Source of the DNA: Alicyclobacillus sendaiensis NBRC 100866
GTDB taxonomy: Bacteria > Bacillota > Bacilli > Alicyclobacillales > Alicyclobacillaceae
DNA: 44,506 bases
Reading direction: 5' to 3'
Assembly: GCF_001552675.1 (NCBI RefSeq)
Contig: NZ_BCRQ01000018.1
Location: 1-44,506 of the forward strand
The position numbers were made by a program, and so were the translations under genes. Below, in pieces: positions 42,932 through 44,506 of this stretch. Positions within the stretch are counted from its first letter, which is position 1. Each line of letters opens with the position of its first letter. A model generated the notes under the pieces. The model had not been told where the DNA came from. It saw only the letters and a list, made by a program, of their open reading frames with translations, and did not search any database.

Positions 42932-44341
42932 ATGGGTACACAGGCGAATATCAAGGCGGGGCGTGAACGCGCCTCGCTTCGCCAGGCGCTTCGCATGCGC
43001 CATATGACGATGATTTCGCTCGGCGGCGTGATTGGCGCGGGGCTCTTTGTCGGGAGCGGTGCGGTGATTCAGACCACCGGGCCGGCGGCGGTGGTGTCGT
43101 ACGCGCTGGCCGGATTTCTCGTCATCCTCATCATGCGGATGCTTGGCGAGATGGCGACGGCGCGGCCAGCCGTCGGTTCGTTCGCGGAGTACGGGCGCAT
43201 GGCCCTCGGCGAATGGGCTGGCTTCCTGATGGGCTGGCTGTACTGGTACTTCTGGGTCATTGTCGTCGCGGTGGAGGCCACGGCGGGCGCGCTGACGCTT
43301 CACAACTGGCTGTTCCCAGGCGTGCCGCTGTGGGTCTTGTCGCTGATTCTACTTTTGCTTCTCACACTGTCTAATCTCTTGTCTGTGCGGTCCTACGGCG
43401 AATTTGAGTATTGGTTTGCCTTGATCAAGGTGGCCGCCATCGTGGTTTTCATCGTCCTGGGCGGGTTGTTTGTGCTCGGGTTGTGGCCGGGATCGCACCT
43501 CAATTTCTCGAATCTCGTCGCGCACGGCGGGTTTGCGCCGAAGGGCGTGGGAGCGCTGTTCGCGGACGTCACGACGCTGATTTTCTCCTTCTTTGGCTCG
43601 GAGATTGTGACCATTGCGGCGGCTGAGTCAAAGGAGCCCGCCAAGGCGGTGGCGCGTGCGACCAACTCTGTCATTTGGCGCGTGCTGGTGTTTTACGTGT
43701 TGTCGATTTTCCTCATCGTCACCATGATCCCGTGGAACGACAGCAAGGCGCTCGCGAGCCCGTACGTCAGCGCGCTCAGTATGCTTCACATTCCGGGCGT
43801 GGCGGCTGCGATGAACGTGGTGGTGATTACGGCCGTTCTATCTTGCTTGAACTCCGGGCTCTACACGGCTTCGCGCATGCTGTTTGCGCTGGCGTACCAG
43901 GGAAACGCCCCCAAGGCGCTGCTCCGCACCAACCGGCGCGGCGTGCCGGCGCGGGCTATCCTGTTCTGCACCATCGTGGGGTACCTGTCCATCATCATGG
44001 ATTACGTGTCGCCTCAGCACGTCTTCCTGTTCCTGCTCAACTCCTCCGGCGCGGTGGGGCTCTTCATTTATCTCCTCATCGCCTGCTCGGAGCTCGTCAT
44101 GCGCCGCCGGATGGAGCGGGAGGGCGAGGATCTGAAGGTGCGCATGTGGCTGTTCCCGTTCCTGACGTACCTCTGCATCGCGGCCATGACCGCCGTGATT
44201 GTGGCCATGGCGTTCCAACCGGGCGATCTGTCGCAACTGGTGCTGAGCCTGGTGAGCGTGGCGGTGCTTCTCGTGCTGTACGGCGTGAAGCGGTGGTATG
44301 TGGGGCGTGCTGGGAACGCGGGCCGTGCCGTCGAGCGGTGA
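42932..44341 (+). CDS. APC-family amino-acid permease (probably proline)
   Basis: This 469-residue permease has 12 predicted helices. It shows the amino-acid transporter pattern of helix 1 (MISLGGVIGAGLFVGSGAVIQTTGPAAVVSYALAG), EMATARPAVGSFAEYGR, and FGSEIVTIAAAESKEPAKAVARATNSVIWR in the helix 6 region. The closest group by eye is AAT (GabP, ProY, AnsP). Operon position directly after proline dehydrogenase supports proline as cargo, but GABA is an alternative. The ATG has GGGGAGCGGGAG upstream. Confidence 0.87.
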   Translation: MGTQANIKAGRERASLRQALRMRHMTMISLGGVIGAGLFVGSGAVIQTTGPAAVVSYALAGFLVILIMRMLGEMATARPAVGSFAEYGRMALGEWAGFLMGWLYWYFWVIVVAVEATAGALTLHNWLFPGVPLWVLSLILLLLLTLSNLLSVRSYGEFEYWFALIKVAAIVVFIVLGGLFVLGLWPGSHLNFSNLVAHGGFAPKGVGALFADVTTLIFSFFGSEIVTIAAAESKEPAKAVARATNSVIWRVLVFYVLSIFLIVTMIPWNDSKALASPYVSALSMLHIPGVAAAMNVVVITAVLSCLNSGLYTASRMLFALAYQGNAPKALLRTNRRGVPARAILFCTIVGYLSIIMDYVSPQHVFLFLLNSSGAVGLFIYLLIACSELVMRRRMEREGEDLKVRMWLFPFLTYLCIAAMTAVIVAMAFQPGDLSQLVLSLVSVAVLLVLYGVKRWYVGRAGNAGRAVER

Positions 44342-44354
44342 GCTCGGTCTCCAA

Positions 44355-44384
44355 AGCGGGCGGTGGCGGACGTCGCCGCCCGCT
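44355..44384 (+). terminator. hairpin after the permease
   Basis: AGCGGGCGGTGGCG and CGCCGCCCGCT pair into a long GC stem. No T run follows, so it may be a Rho-type or stabilising structure. The remaining 122 bases of the window show no gene. Confidence 0.45.
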
Positions 44385-44506
44385 GAAACTCGTGCAAAGG
44401 GCCGCCCGTGCGTCTGGAACGGGCGCAAGCGACCAGAGGCGACACTTGCAAGCGTCCAGGCAAATATGTCAGATTATCATGTAGATTTTTGAGATTCAAA
44501 TCGGCG

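Overview
The window is GC-rich chromosomal DNA from a Gram-positive, endospore-former-type bacterium of the Bacillota. The order comFC, yvyF, flgM, flgN, flgK, flgL, hag, fliD, then hpf, secA, prfB is the Bacillus-class arrangement. The protein style, together with the glycolate and proline modules, suggests an Alicyclobacillus-like thermoacidophile. The genus is an inference from recall, not a computed match.

Layout. (1) 80-2085: a PhoP/PhoR-type two-component pair. (2) 2114-2851: a ComFC-type phosphoribosyltransferase. (3) 3006-12242: a late flagellar block with yvyF, a short FliA-like sigma factor, flgM, flgN, flgK, flgL, flagellin, fliD, a FliT-like small protein, and a large gene fusing a family-2 glycosyltransferase and helical repeats to a complete C-terminal FliS flagellin chaperone. 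A Shine-Dalgarno and ATG sit exactly at the start of the FliS part. The usual fliW and csrA are absent. (4) 12250-15456: a methyltransferase and two tandem family-4 glycosyltransferases, probably a flagellin-glycosylation island. (5) 15614-20032: hpf, secA and prfB, the last with its programmed +1 frameshift. (6) 20151-22364: zwf and a cyclase-family gene. (7) 22466-24745: a CAT-anticodon tRNA, a DUF1648-type membrane protein, a 34-residue membrane peptide, a frameshifted membrane-protein pseudogene and tRNA-Gly. (8) 25192-25903: a two-domain thioredoxin-fold oxidoreductase behind a promoter that contains a CsoR/CstR-like palindrome. (9) 25997-27666: pgaC and pgaD without pgaA or pgaB. (10) 28061-36713: a glycolate-use module (glcE, glcF, glcD, an IclR regulator, malate synthase, glycolate/lactate permease). 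Two matching IclR-type palindromes lie upstream of the two divergent arms. (11) 36829-40538: an alpha/beta hydrolase, an MFS carrier, and a second FAD-linked 2-hydroxyacid dehydrogenase divergent from the carrier. (12) 40504-44341: an activator of the enhancer-binding-protein type lacking the sigma-54 contact motif, divergent from proline dehydrogenase and an amino-acid permease, with two related palindromes between them.

How the parts work together. The flagellar block builds the hook-filament junction, filament and cap, and appears to couple flagellin chaperoning physically to glycosylation. The glycolate block imports glycolate or lactate, oxidises it to glyoxylate with GlcDEF, and condenses glyoxylate with acetyl-CoA to malate. 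The proline block imports an amino acid, probably proline, and begins its oxidation. Strand-opposite long reading frames are frequent because of the GC bias and were treated as shadows.
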